Below are positions 1 through 12,725 of a stretch of 64,000 bases of DNA, piece after piece (the stretch's first letter is position 1; each line of letters opens with the position of its first letter). The notes beneath the pieces were generated by a model. It was given only the letters and a program-made list of their open reading frames with translations, did not search any database and had not been told where the DNA came from. Source of the stretch: Phoebastria nigripes (Eukaryota > Chordata > Aves > Procellariiformes > Diomedeidae); contig JAYKAV010001842.1 of the NCBI GenBank assembly GCA_035582835.1, positions 753,989-817,988 of the forward strand, given 5' to 3'. Both the position numbers and the translations under genes were made by a program.

Positions 1-3000
1 CTCAGTATAAACAGGAGTTCACCTCCAAGACATTTATTGCATGTCTCTCTTGATTAGTATGTTTTTTATCTGACTGTCAGTAAAAAAACTGAGAGAAAAA
101 TGTCCTCCCACTCAGCAAATGCAGTTATAAAAGCCTTCCTAATGGTTACAATGGGACTGATTTATTCAGTAAATTTATTTGACAGCACCTGTTACAGAGA
201 CCAAGGAAGTAATTGAGCTGTAGTGTATTAGATTGATTGCTGTTTGTTCAAATGGGATATTGTAGATTACATTTTGCATTAACATTTGAATATTGCAGAA
301 ATGCTCAGAGTCAGAACGTAGGCAGAGCATTTTCACAGAGGCTTACAAGTCAAGAAGGGTACTTAATTTTCTCTGGGCAGTTTTACCACAGCAGAAACCA
401 GGGATGAACTTGCAAGCTTGGGGACAGCAGGAATGCTTGGCTGGAAGTCTAGTAGAGAGCACGGATGGATTGTGACGATTACTGGAGAAGTCAGTTCTGT
501 TCTCGCATTAGTCCAATGTGAAAATTGTCTTAAAGATCTTTAGACTATGATTAAGCTTTGCATCGACTTTAAAACTCGTTCCTTTCCCATGCTTTCGATG
601 GCAGCAAAATTTTCCTTTTCTTATTCTTCATCAACATGTTGTCTGCCTACCTGCTGCTGGTGCTCACAAATTCCTGTAAAGGCAACATGCGGCAACATCA
701 ACTGAGAGTAAACCCCTCCTTATTCAAACACCTGGATTGCCAGAGCCATTCTCTGTACAGCCCACAGACTAAAGATACAAGGTACTTTTTAACCTCTAGA
801 GCAGTCATTGCAATGGTACGTAGAGAAAACATGCTGATGCATTTCACAGCCATGTTCTTCTTCTGCAGCGTCTCTGCACAATGGAAAGCAAAACAGCAGA
901 GCTTCTTTTTAGAATAATGTGTATCACACATCAGCACACCTTTGCTTTTTCCCTCTGAGATACCTCAAAAGCTTTTTACCTCTTCTTTTCTTTGCTGCTG
1001 TAACTGAGCAGTGGGAAAGCTCTCTTTATGACAATGATTATAAACCAGGAATAACTGATCTCTCTTTCCAAAAGCTCTCTCAGAAGAGGGGCCTAGTATT
1101 CTCATTATGAGGGAAGGCAAACAGATTCAAGGCAGCCTGGCCTTCAGCCAGGCAGGTACACAGCGTACATAAATACCATAAGCAGATGAAAAGTCTGAAT
1201 TTTGTAAAATCCAACTGATTTGGCATTTCAGTGGGTCAGGCTTTTTTCCTAAAATGCATTAAACGGTGGGTTTTTTTCCCCTGTATTCCCAAGACTTGCA
1301 GCAAACAATTGGTNGTGGTTACGAGATGTGGATTAATTAAGAACCCTGGGGAGTTCAAAAGGCAAAAGGTTGCCTGTGTCTCATTACACCTTTGATTCAC
1401 TTGTTTCAAATGAGCAGTGCCACCTCCCATGGTGACAGGCGTTAACAGGATTAGAAGAGCAACAGCTAGCAGCTTCAGCTTCAGGCAGCGGCTCGAAGGA
1501 GCCTGGAGAGCCTTCTCTCACATCTGGGGGACAGGCAAGTCTCTGTGGAAACAAGTCTATTTGTCTGCGAGGCTATAAGGTCACAGGGATGATTTCTTCC
1601 TCTTTGTATGTCCCTGCAACTCTCCTGGAGTTGTCAGTGGCTTAGTTTTCTGTGATCCTTCTTGCTGTTGATTTGGGAGCTCCAAGAATCACACATTAAA
1701 TACATATTAAATACTTTTTTCCCTTTGGGATCCAAGCAGAGGGTGCTGGCAATGTCCATATGTTACAACAGAGGAAGAAACTGGAAAAGCTTTTCCAAAA
1801 AAGTGCAAATGGAGCCATTAATAACTTGCAGTTTGTTTTTGCTTTGTGGTAGACAAAAGCTCAAAGGCTGGTGTCCCTCCTTGCTTCAACACAGATGTAT
1901 TGCTTGATCCTGATGTACTNTTTGGAAGGCTGGGGATATTTAGCTGCTTCTAAAAGGCAGAGAGAACCATTTTATTGCGTTCCTTGAGCCTTTATTTCGT
2001 AAATCTGGTGCCAAAATTCACATACGCACTGCCAGTCAGAAGCAGCGTGGTGCCATAACAGTGTGGCCTTCCTGCAGATTTATAGAAGTAATTTTCCCAT
2101 TTCCTCCATTGTGCCTGGAACATGTGTGTATCGTTTCACAGTGGGTTACCACAACATCTGTTTGTGTGCATACAGTGTTCAGACACCCCGACTACCCTGG
2201 GCAAAGCTGAATTTCTGGGACTGCACCCCTCTCCTTCAGAAAAGCTGAGTTTACCAAGTGCCACATTTTAGAAAGATTCACAGGTAGTTTATGTTTACAT
2301 CTAATACAATTCAACATATGAAATTTGCTATTCCATTTGAGTAACCAGCAAAGTTTTAATACCATTACATCTTTCTCCCATGGAGCGTAACAATTTGCAT
2401 CACTTAGCACCTTTTATAGATTTTTCTCTTACACTTTACACATTACAGCACCTTGCATTTGAAAATAGGACTGTTCTTGCAAAGCCAGACGTTGCAGACT
2501 CCATTCTTGACAGGTTTGCAGTGAACAGGTTTGTAGCTGTTGACTTTGCAAGCAGCTATCCCCATCACACAGACCTTACTCAAGCAAAACTGCCNGCAAA
2601 AGCAGTAGGAGTTTTCCCTAAGTAGTGTTAATAATGTTTGATTCTGCAAGAGTGGCTACACAAAGCACAATAAGGTGAATTAAGGACATAAAATGTAGCT
2701 TTCTATTTCCTGTCTTATGTTGGAACACGAACGCTAATTCTGTATAATTTTTGTGTTCAGTTTTGAGCTTTGTTTCTAACCTCTTCAGCTGACATGGAAA
2801 GAAAATTCAGCTGCAACATCAAATTAAAAGTGTTAATCAAGGGGAAGACTGACTTAGCTGACATATTGTGTACGTGAGGTTTTCTCCTGTAGCACAGTTT
2901 CAGCTAATGTGTTTGAGATCTTGCAATTACAACAGCATGTGTTATTGATATTAGCTGAATGTAGCTGAAATACCATGAAGCTTATTCACTGCCTGCTGCC

Positions 3001-6000
3001 CCAGTGACACTAGGGTAAGGTAAGGTCTTAAACTTGCTGCAGATCCCGGTGTGATGGATTTGTAGGAGATCGCATTGCTCAGGAGAGATGTTGCACTACT
3101 CCATAGCTGTTGACATTTCCCAAATGCCCAAGACTTCTTGCCCAGATACATTATTACCATCAACTCATAAAAGAGATTAAGGGATGAATAAGCTGAGAAC
3201 AGGTCATTGTCCCCAAAGACGGCAAAAATTCCTTCAGTTAACCAAAAGTGATCTTGTTTCGTGGAGTTGAGCTGAGAAGCTGGTTTGAAAGCCACAAAGA
3301 TGCTAACGTTTCAGCTGCCAAATCTTGTGTATTCCCAGAGCAAGATGGGGAGAGGAAGGGTGATCGGTCCCTTTCAGTGCTGTCCAGTTTGATATGAATC
3401 CAGTCTTTATTTTTGGGGATCTCTTTTCCTCTGAGGCCCAAGAGATTATGTTCAAATTATTCCCCAGCAATAATTATATGCAGAGTTTATGCAGGGCCTT
3501 TTAAAACATTCTTTATACCATCTAATTTAAATAATTTCCACTTGGATTAGCACCGAAAAATAAGTGTTTGATTATAGCCACTTTAAAAGTGAGTGGCATG
3601 TTTTGCAACTTTGATGTAGCTGGAAAGACTTGAGTGTTCAGACACCAACCTAATAGCTAAAGAAAAGAACCGATTCCACTTCTGGCAGTCGTCAGTGAGA
3701 GCATCAGTAAAAAAATAGTCAACAGCAGCTCCACAAACAGTTGAAAAATTCATGGAAGCAGCAGTTGCCTTCAGCTGGCTGGCTTGGTGTGTGGAGAGAA
3801 GCAGAAGGACATTTGTGAAGGCACCCTTCCCTTGAAACTCTTTCAAAGGCTCTCTTATTAATTCAGAATTTATGAAGCTCCCTTTTCCTAACTTTGTCCT
3901 GCCCGTCATTGCTGATATACAGCTGCTCTCCATCTCGCCGCCCTTAGGGCTTCAGACTTGCAAAACTTACTTCCTCCATTTACTTCCTCTGTTTTCTTGT
4001 TATATTCTGTGTTTTACTCCTCTCCATCATACAGTCCTCTTGGAATTGGTGAAGGTAAATTGAGAGTAAAGCTGGCAGAGTTTTTCAGCAGTGGACGACT
4101 CCAGCAAAAAAAAAGAGTGTTTACTCAGAATTTTCAACATCAACATGTTCCCACAAAACATCGAGTTTGATGGAAAAAGTCCTTGGAAAAAGTTATTGCA
4201 CTGGTGTGAAATTGGCCCGAGTGCTGTCTGAGGGTAACGTCCCTCAATTATCGTCCCACGGGTGAGAATGACTTGATCAATAAGTTGTGGCTGAAAGATG
4301 ATTGCATCTAAAAATTACAGTCTTGCTCAATAAATGTCACTGTAATTAAAGGAGAACTTTTACCGGTCAAGTTAGTTTAAAACGAGAAGGAAAATAAGAA
4401 TTGAGTGACTTATTCTATTCACAAGAATTGTAATTGTGCAAATGGATGATTTANAAGCAAAGCCTATTAGCTTCAGCTGAATCATGCTCCAATCTTTATT
4501 CCATCAGTTTTTCAGAGCAGAAATAGAAGCATTAAAGGGGAATAATGCAAATGACATTGACAGTATTTTCAAAATAAATTCAGCTGTATAAAGTTTTCCT
4601 CAAATATATTTTTATTAGCTTCTCCTCTGCTGGAAGCCAGGACTGCTAATGCTCAGGATATACCTATAGTGCAAAGGAGAACTTGCCGCAGATGCTAAAT
4701 TCACATTTTTTGATAAATCCATTTAAATTCCAGCTTCTGAATTAGTGGACACTTTCACTGTCCTCACTTTTGGAAAACATTGTTTCCTAAGCACCCGAAC
4801 AGAAGAATTTTATTTCTATTTTAACTTCATTCAGCCACAGCCTCTTTCAAGGTTCATTTAATGTTCTTCTGGTTCTCGCTATGGGAATCTGCTCTGCCAC
4901 TGGCCTTTGCCAGGTCTAGCCATATTCCCCTGCCTGGGCAGCATTAGGTCTTTGCCGTAAGCTTTCAGAAAACTGTGGAAAACAGTTAGGACATTTTCTG
5001 CCAGGCTGAATGCCCTCTATCATGCAAGACGTACCCAGCACTCTGAATCAAGGCTTATGCTGACATGTGGGAATAACTGACCAGAGGAGCCTGCCAGCTT
5101 GGCAGAGATGACTGCATTTTGAGTGATAACCTGGCATAGCTTGGGAGTCCTATAATCAATCAGTCTTTGCCACCATCTGGAAGAGGAGGGCTGCATGGGT
5201 TTGGAGGCAGTATCCAGAACTGAGGATTTTTTGGAAAGCAATAGTGGCATTTGAGTTTCTTCCCTTCTTTACCAATGCTACCCCAAAACTGGCTGGCAGT
5301 TTATTTCAGAGCGCAGGGTTGTACTCTGGTTCTCTTCCTGAACGACAAATTCACTGCTACTTTTGGAAACGGAGAGTAAACCCAAGAGTTGAACTGGCAA
5401 TAACAAAAGTTGCTGAGCTGGCTCTATTGAGATATGCCACCTGGAGGCAGTTTGCATTTCATTATGTGCGTACACAAAGTGTCTGACACACCAGCGGGAA
5501 GAAAGGGCTGCTGAAAAGTGAGGTGTGATTATTATCTGAGCTTCAGAAACTGCAGCTCCCTCTGTTAACTCTTTTCACCCCACACAAAATACCGTTTTCT
5601 ATTAAAACAGATAGTATTTGTCAAAAGGGAATCCTGAAACTGCGATGCCCTGCAAGGTAGTCGTTACTGCTCCTGCTGAAATAACGAAGCTCTGGAGAGA
5701 CGTTTTAACTTGAGGTATCTTTTTCCTGCATGATAAAGTTGCTCTTTGGATGTGATGGGCTCAAAACAAATCAAAGAGGTGAAATTCTCAGCCANATTAA
5801 TGACCTGCGCTCCTGTGACTTGCAGAGGGTACCTGTGCATCCTCCGCTCACGCTGCATGCCTCCCTTGCTCCTCAGTAATTCTCTGTGAATCCATAGGAT
5901 GTTTGGTCAAGGAGAGCAGGAGGAAGGCACAGCCCAGCTGCTCTGTCCTTTATCTCTCCCTGCAGGTAGCAGAGAGGCCAAGGGTCTTTCAGCTGAGCTC

Positions 6001-8411
6001 TTGCAAATTACGCAGCCCTACAAAGCAAACAGCTTTGAGAGCTGCGCCAGGCTTCGGAGCAGATGTGTGCTCTTTGCATTGGCCGCTTGGGATCTTTTTG
6101 AAGGACACTGGACAGGATCTTAAAACGGTTGGCTCTGGAGTGAGCAAAGACTTCTTCTGCCATATTGAGCAGAGTAATGTCATTGTGATACCCAGTGTTG
6201 TGATGGAGTAAGAGTCTTGCCTGTGCTTACGTGAATCCATGGCAGAGCCAGGATCATACGTAGTATCTCCTTTCTCCCACGTCCTTTCTCTGTCCACCAC
6301 TTGGCAGGCTCCCCAAGCATCCCCTCTGGGCTATGGGGTACATCTTGCGTTCCTATAGCTCAAAACCTGAGAGAAGTCGTGATTCTTCCTCTGTACTAAA
6401 GAGCTGGATGGATCCTGTGTTGGTGCTTTATCTGTTCTTTTGCAACGCTGGGGAAAACCAACCGCAAAGACAATTGAGTGGAGCCGTGGAGATTGCACCG
6501 GCTTACCGCTAATGGAGAGAGCTGTGTGGTAACTGCAAATTGATTCCATTATCATCTCTTCTCAGACACACTGATCTCTGTCCCCTGTCNCTCTCCACCT
6601 AGAACTGCTGTCATTAATACGGAGAGCAGTGTCTGTGCTGTAGAGCTCACAGCTCGCCTTGGCACAGCGACCACCAGCGGGTTGGTTGCAGGCCCAGGGG
6701 TGGCATTATTTGTTTTCAAAGCTCCCGTAAATTGAACTGTGTTTTTATGACACTGTAACCAGAGGCACTTGTTGTACCAAATAAAAAGACTTCCATTTGA
6801 ATTTAATAGATGCAGCTGATTATGCTCAATGACATTTTTGACACTTTCGGGTGGATTTGAACTTGAAAACCTTTCCAAACTTACTGAACTGACGGCTCCT
6901 TTCAGCTGACTGATCGATCCAACTGAACAATGCTATCATCTGTAGTCCTTTGGAGATCTTCCTGTGCGGTGCTGTAGTCCTGCAGCAGAATTAGTGATAT
7001 AGGCAGCTGGTTTGTGTTTTCCACTGAGTCAAGCAACCATAAAATCAGATACAACAGGGGAGAAGTCACCTAAGCACACTGATAAACCTACCCCACTGCT
7101 TTCATTTCCTTATAACAAGCATAAATATTATTTGCTTTGGTTACAAGAACACTTTTTTATTCCATTTATTCTGAAAGTCCTCCTGCACTTTGTTCTGACA
7201 AATATTCAAACAATTGTTTATTTCCCTTTAAAGTTTTTATTGTCCCTTATAATGTTATAGATGTTCCCATCCCTTCTCCAGCACAGCCTACCCAGCGGAG
7301 GAATTCAGCTTTTCAGATTGCAGATGAAAACAGGCTTTTGAGAGATGGAATTGCTGAATTTTCCCACCAGGATGGCTTCACAGCTTTAAAGTGGCAAGGC
7401 AATTTGTTCACTGTTCTTTTGCTGATGGCTCAGTACTTAATGTCACAGTATAGCAGAGGAAGAGTCCGACCTCCTCTTATGCTTCTCAGGGCTTGCATTG
7501 GTCTGGCTTTATGGAATCCTCTCCTGGGCTATGCTGGAAACAGAAGTGAGTTTCCTTTGAAGAGATTTAGTGGTATTAGCAGACCTGCAGTAAGGGACAG
7601 ACTTTCAGGAGGTCTCAGCTTCTCTTTTAGCTGCATGAGGAAAGGCTCAGCTCTTCAGTATTGCTCATACCCAGCGTCTCTCAGTGATTGTGGTGCTCAA
7701 GGAAGAGGAATTCCCCATTGGTTTAGTGGAAGCTGCTGGATACTGAGTTATGAAAATCTAGTCCTTAGGGTGGCAGAGGAAATTTTTTCTCTCTGACTAA
7801 TGACTAGGTAACATAACAGGCTGAGAAATCCCCAAGCGCTGACCAGGGCACNTAGATTGTGATGACTGTAGAGGTTTCAGAATACAGCAAACCAAGAGAC
7901 TTCAGCAACCATTCCCAGTGAGTCCATTTCCGTCTTGTTTCTCTCCACCTTGTCCAACGCTGTGCTCATTTCTTTCTTTAGCACCAAGCCCCTCTGCTGA
8001 GTAGTAAAAGGTTCATACTTTTTCAGAGAACAATGTACACATCTTAACAACAGCCAGTCCATTAGTCCTTCAATGGTTATTTTAATTAACTAATCTGTTC
8101 AAAACATCAAGAGCCTGTTGAGCCATCTGGGCTGATTAAAGTCGCATATTGCATTACTAATGTGCTGATTAAATCCTTCATTTTGCTCCAAGTCCTAAGT
8201 GCATCCAAATGTTACCACTCAAAAGCTGCTTCATGCAAACAGCTAGGAGGTTTGAATTTTGCCCGTGCAGGAAAGGAGGCTTGCTTTAGGTTTGGGCAGA
8301 GGTGTGCTGGTAACCCTGGTTGCTGGCATAGCAAAGAAGGACTGCCCAGGCATCAGCCAGCCTCTCAGACTAAGCTAGCAGGGAGGTGAGCAGAGAGTCC
8401 ATGGCTGGGTT

Positions 8412-8450
8412 TCTTTGCAGAGCTCTGCAAAGAGCTCTGCAAAGAGCTCT
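8412..8450. repeat. 12-bp tandem repeat containing a perfect 22-bp palindrome
   Basis: The octamer AGAGCTCT occurs three times at a 12-bp spacing (8419, 8431, 8443), separated by GCAA. The left end, 8412-8433, is a perfect 22-bp inverted repeat around the first AGCT centre. All of this is read directly from the sequence. No function is assigned. Confidence 0.85.
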
Positions 8451-9269
8451 TACTGTCTTGTACGAGCAGACAGCCCCTTCCTGGGGCACTCGTACACGCG
8501 GCTGGGAAGCAGGAAACCTGGGACTGTGGTGTCCAGTATTCCCTGCTGTGGAAATTCCCTAATTACTAGCAAGATTTGGGAAAATAAGAGGCAGCGTTGC
8601 CTGAGACAGCTTTCTGGCTGGGTCACGAAGGATTTAAACTGTTAGAAATAGAATTTACCAAAGATGCTGAAATATCTTAGGATGTAAATCATACCTCTTA
8701 ATCTTTGCTGAAATCTACAGGCCAGCTGATGAGCGTACCATCGAAATAGTCTCGACTCAGCCTGACCGCACTTGCTTCTCCACAGAAAAACCCGCTATGC
8801 ATCCACCTTGCGCTCACAAGCACTTCCTCCCATTTTGGCTGTGAGTACAACAGCAAAGGAGATCTGAAGGCTGGTCTCTGGTAGGATCTTGGCTGTCGTT
8901 ACTTCAAACGCTTGGCTTGCGCAGGACACCTGAAACAAAGAAGGCAGTTTCTGCCTTTCCAGCCAGGTAGCCTTTAGCATATGACAACAATAACCTGCAG
9001 AGGAGGTTTTCTCTCCCTCCTGTGCCCTGACTGGAAGGGTACATTCTGACATCCATACCAGAAGGATTTATCTTATCATGGAAATTACCTCACAATAAAA
9101 AATGTGTGGGGTTTTGCACATATTGTTGACTTTAATTTGGTTTGTGAACCCATAACTCTCAGGATCACAGTTTTATATGATGTGGGACAGATCAGTGCAC
9201 CTTCCAGCCAAGAACCTTAACATGCTTGGTAGCTGTTGTGAGATTTAATGCCTATATCCTAATTTAAAT

Positions 9270-9365
9270 AAGATAATCTTTGTTTTTACAAAGGAGCTAA
9301 GGCACAGGGAGGACACGTGATTTAGCAGAGAACAGGGAGTTGAACTAAGACAACTTGTCTCCTAC
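9270..9365 (-). repeat. MIR-like SINE fragment (antisense)
   Basis: The plus strand resembles the antisense of the MIR core: a TTTTACA stretch, then a block like CTAAGGCACAGGGAGG, a spaced 'gtgattt' block, and GAGTTGAACTAAGAC corresponding to the MIR 'tttgaaccc' part. It is diverged and was identified by eye. It sits about 300 bp upstream of the last TMCO4 exon. Confidence 0.5.
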
Positions 9366-9681
9366 CTGGGCGTCTCTCACCATGGCAGATCACCTCCCCT
9401 CTTACCCTCGTGGCACCCAGAATCTGGGGTTTTGTAACTCAGCAATGTCCAGGCATTTAAACATACATCTGTCAGAGGAAAAGCAATCCAGCAGCAGCGT
9501 GTGCCACGAAGGGTGCAGCCAGTTGGGGTTATTCAATGGACGACTGCCTTTTTCAGACCTCATTCTTTCAGCCCTTCAGAGCTAAAACCAAGTCTCATGG
9601 CAGTGGTGGCTTTTGAGATGAAGGTTGACTGAGCTGGGTTCCCTGCAGCTTCCCCACTAACAGGACTTGTGTTGCTTGCAG

Positions 9682-10014
9682 GTAAACGGCCACCTGGACT
9701 ACATGAAGCAAATGGACACGATCCTAAAAGCTGTGGGCATTAAAACCAAGGAGTGTCAGCTGGAAGAGAAGGGCAGCGGCAGTCTTTTCTCCCATGTAGC
9801 CAAGAAATCACAGCGGGCAGCAGGCAGCGAGACTCGGGAAGAGGAAAACACCGTGCGAGAGGAGGATGTGGCTGACAGTGAGGCTCTCCCAGCCGGCCAT
9901 GCTCACNGCCGTGATTCCCCCAGCTGTCTCTTGGGAGAAACCTCGCTCCCCTGCCCAGACTGTTCAAACAGTGGGGACAGCAAGAAGCAGGCAGCGGGTG
10001 AAGGAGCAAATTAG
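9682..10014 (+). CDS. TMCO4: TMCO4 last coding exon (C-terminal 110 aa)
   Basis: This is the terminal coding exon of TMCO4, a DUF726 (alpha/beta-hydrolase-like) transmembrane and coiled-coil domain protein of unsettled biochemical role. A good acceptor (pyrimidine-rich run ending TTGCTTGCAG) precedes an in-phase frame that begins VNGHLDYMKQMDTILKAVGI. The GHLDY-type segment is the conserved C-terminal end of DUF726 proteins. About 85 less conserved, polar residues rich in Glu, Ser and Gly follow, ending at TAG 10012-10014. One N (9907) makes one tail residue ambiguous. The position and strand, convergent with HTR6, match human 1p36.13 and strengthen the call. The rest of the gene is outside the window. 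I recognise the family from the short conserved end and synteny, not from a full-length comparison. Confidence 0.72.
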   Translation, partial: VNGHLDYMKQMDTILKAVGIKTKECQLEEKGSGSLFSHVAKKSQRAAGSETREEENTVREEDVADSEALPAGHAHXRDSPSCLLGETSLPCPDCSNSGDSKKQAAGEGAN

Positions 10015-10539
10015 AGCTCTTCATGTTGGGCAGAGATGCTCAGCCCAACCGCTTTCATAAAACCGCTTTCAAAGCACCGTCCATTGCACTGGGATTCCCA
10101 AAGGAGTATCGGTAGAGCCGGCAGAGCTGTAGCTGCAGTTTTCAGATCCTCCTGAGAGCCTGGAGCGTGTCACTGGATCAAAGCTTTCAGAGCAGCCACC
10201 CACAGGATCTCCCACGGACGAGAAAGGGCTGATTCCTGCCTGAATCAGCATTGCTCCTCAGGAAGCAGCGGTACTTCCCTCCTCGCACAAACTGGGTTTA
10301 TTCTTGAGGGAAGCAGCTGTCTCCATTAGGTTCTGTGTCTCTGCTATATAGCTCTCGGGAAAGCAGGTGGCTCTTTGGGTATTTTTAAGCCTATCATGGA
10401 GAGGGGCTCATCACTAGGAACTTAAAAACATTTTTCTACCGGTGGTCGATTTGGTGTTTGGTTTTCACGTGAGGAGTTGTGTTGCAGGCTCTGGCTGCCC
10501 AGCTATGTATGTCTCAGCGTCTGCGCTTCGGCTCTGCTA

Positions 10540-10740
10540 ACCGGGGAGGCGAAAGGTTCAGGGTACCTGGCTTCTTTCCCCTGTCTGCTGCCGGTTTGGT
10601 GCCAGGGCTTGGGCACTTTCCAATCAACAAGACTGTTTCCCTATCTGCAAGCTGAGGGTGATGAGTGTTCGAGGCCTCATTACTATTAGAAACATGCTTT
10701 GAGTCCCTAGGTGAAAGACAGCAGAAGAAACAGAGTGGGC
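10540..10740 (+). repeat. MIR/CORE-type SINE
   Basis: The middle reads like the MIR core (ACTGTTTCCCTATCTGCAAG, then a GAGGCCTCATTA block). The 3' part carries the typical tail ATGCTTTGAGTCCCTAGGTG followed by AAAG...AGCAGAAG. The 5' part has blocks like 'ggttc...tggcttc...ctgcc...cttgggcac', which fit the tRNA-derived and core head. It is diverged but in the right order, in the plus orientation, within the inferred TMCO4 3'UTR. Identified by eye against remembered consensus features. Confidence 0.65.
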
Positions 10741-10875
10741 TTTTTATGATTTATTACTTTGTGAAACTTCCTCCCAAGCTTTGCAAGCCAGCAACCCACA
10801 GAGACTTTCATTTTGTGTCCCGCACACATCTCCAGCCTTAAAAGCCCCCTCTAGACATATTTTTAATTGGCTTAG

Positions 10876-10881
10876 AATAAA
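10876..10881 (+). terminator. TMCO4: Candidate TMCO4 poly(A) signal
   Basis: This is the first AATAAA hexamer found downstream of the TMCO4 stop codon on the plus strand, 860 bp away. The T-rich sequence following it is modest. It would give a 3'UTR of about 0.9 kb that includes the SINE. Weakly supported without transcript data. Confidence 0.3.
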
Positions 10882-12719
10882 ACCAATACTTGGCATAGGA
10901 TAAACAGGAATCTGTTTGATTTCTACCTCCTTCCATAAAAGCGAATTGGCATCCGCTCTCTTCTCCCTCAGTCTCAAACCAGAGGGAGGGACCCTGCTTT
11001 ACATCCCCTGCCATGCAGAGTCTTCCAAAACCGTATGGGACTGATCCACATCTTCCATAAAAGGTCCTTTTCTGGCCTATTTTGTTGCTCAGCCCAAGAA
11101 AATGCAATCTAGCAGGAACATGGCAGGAGGATAAACCCCCTTCTGAGAACACCTCTGTGTTTTTCTGTTTTAAAACAAGTGCCGGTTGGTATAAATACCT
11201 TCCCACACGCAGGTCTGGAAGGTCTCGTTGACTCACGAGAGGGGAAATAGTGCGATTGCAGCTTCTGATTTTGGTTCACACGCAGTCCTCCTCCTCCCTC
11301 CCCGTTCCAGCAGCTAGTTTAATAACCACCTCTCCTCTTTCCCCAGCTTTCTGCAAACCTTACCTCCAGATTATTTCTGAAGAAGTTGAAAATGCGGCTG
11401 TTTCTGGGGGTGGCAGTGTAACCTGGCAATGCACAGCAGCTTTGGGTACGGTGCCCCGCTTTTCCTCTCCCCAATTCCTACTGCCGAGGCGGGCTCAGAC
11501 TTGCTCAGCTCTGATTCTCGAGTGGTGCCTCGCTGCAGAGCGATGGGAGACGTCTCTGAGGCAGGCTGTGGGATCCCACAGTGATGGGCCTATTTTGCCG
11601 ATCGGTGTTGATGCCGCTGGCTGCAGGAAGGGGATACAATTTCTCTACCGCATCAGAGGATTTGTCCACAAGCAAACACCTTATTACAAAGAATTGGTTT
11701 GATGAGAGAGTAAGGTATTATTGCTTTTGAGCATTTGGCTTGAAGAAGCGGTCTCTCTTTGTCCATCTCCTGAAGCCTGTGTCTGCTGACTTGGTTACCT
11801 AATGGACTTTCAGAGTTCATCGTATATTTTTCTGCTCCTTTTTAACTGGAGTTGTAGTCAAAGTATGTTTTTATATAAAGCCGTTTGTGGAAAGATGTAC
11901 ATACTTATCTTCATGCTTGATACCAAACCCAAGCTATCTGTCCACAGATACGTGGCAAAAATGTATTGAACGGTTTGATGTTTGAGCCTGTGCTCGGTCC
12001 TCCGTTTGTCACGGTCATTTATCATTGACCACTGGGCCAGCTGTCGGCTGCAAGGGGATTTGTAGCAATTAAATGTCAAGTTAGTCATAAAAACACTTGT
12101 TCAGTTCTGGAACATACGTGGACAACGTGGAAAGAAAACTCATGAGACTTGCTTGTCGTATGGCTGCTTCTTCCAGCATCCCGTATCCTAGGGATGCTTC
12201 GTATCCGTTTGTATAATCGTGAGCTCCAGGAGCACAATCAAACTCATTAGTGTAAGCTCGGAAATAGGCAGCAAGGCTTGTAGGGTGCGAGTCCAGGGAG
12301 GGCACATCAACCAACTACCCACCCATCTCTGCATCTGAAAGGCACTTGAGGAAGAATTTGCTAAAAGCATTTGTTGTTTGTTTGGTTTTTTAAGTGCCCA
12401 CTTACCATATTACTCACTATTCTCTCTGCTTATGGATATGGGGAGGGGGGCTGGCATTGTCATTTAAAAGACAATATTCGTTTAGATTCTTATTTGAAGG
12501 GGGAAAAAAGTGTATTTTCTAATTGCATCATCTAAAAATTGATGGATTGTCAGAGCAAAGTATGATGGTCATATGCCAAAAATAGGAAGCTGTAGGATGA
12601 AATCTAAAGGGAAGCTTATTCCGTTACTACTGTCAGGATACCCATAGAGCCACAAACAAGTCAAACACCCACACCCTTGCTGAATATCCAGAAAGCAGCA
12701 TTGAACATCTTGCATTAAA

Positions 12720-12725
12720 TTTAAT
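12720..12725 (-). terminator. HTR6: Candidate HTR6 poly(A) signal (ATTAAA)
   Basis: An ATTAAA variant on the minus strand, about 680 bp beyond the HTR6 stop codon. No canonical AATAAA was noticed closer to the stop. This is tentative. Confidence 0.2.

Larger units (their letters stand above)
1..9681 (+). other. TMCO4: TMCO4 intron (last intron, partial)
   Basis: This stretch lies directly upstream of the recognisable last TMCO4 exon, so it is inferred to be the 3' part of the final intron. I looked on the plus strand for the preceding DUF726 segment (the Gly-Arg...Asp-Trp stretch that comes before the conserved GHLDY end) and found no convincing exon. The penultimate exon is therefore probably outside the window. 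The stretch holds a MIR-like fragment near 9.3 kb, a short palindromic tandem repeat near 8.4 kb, and an unexplained long open frame at 7137-7796. The many short open frames here look like chance. Confidence 0.55.
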
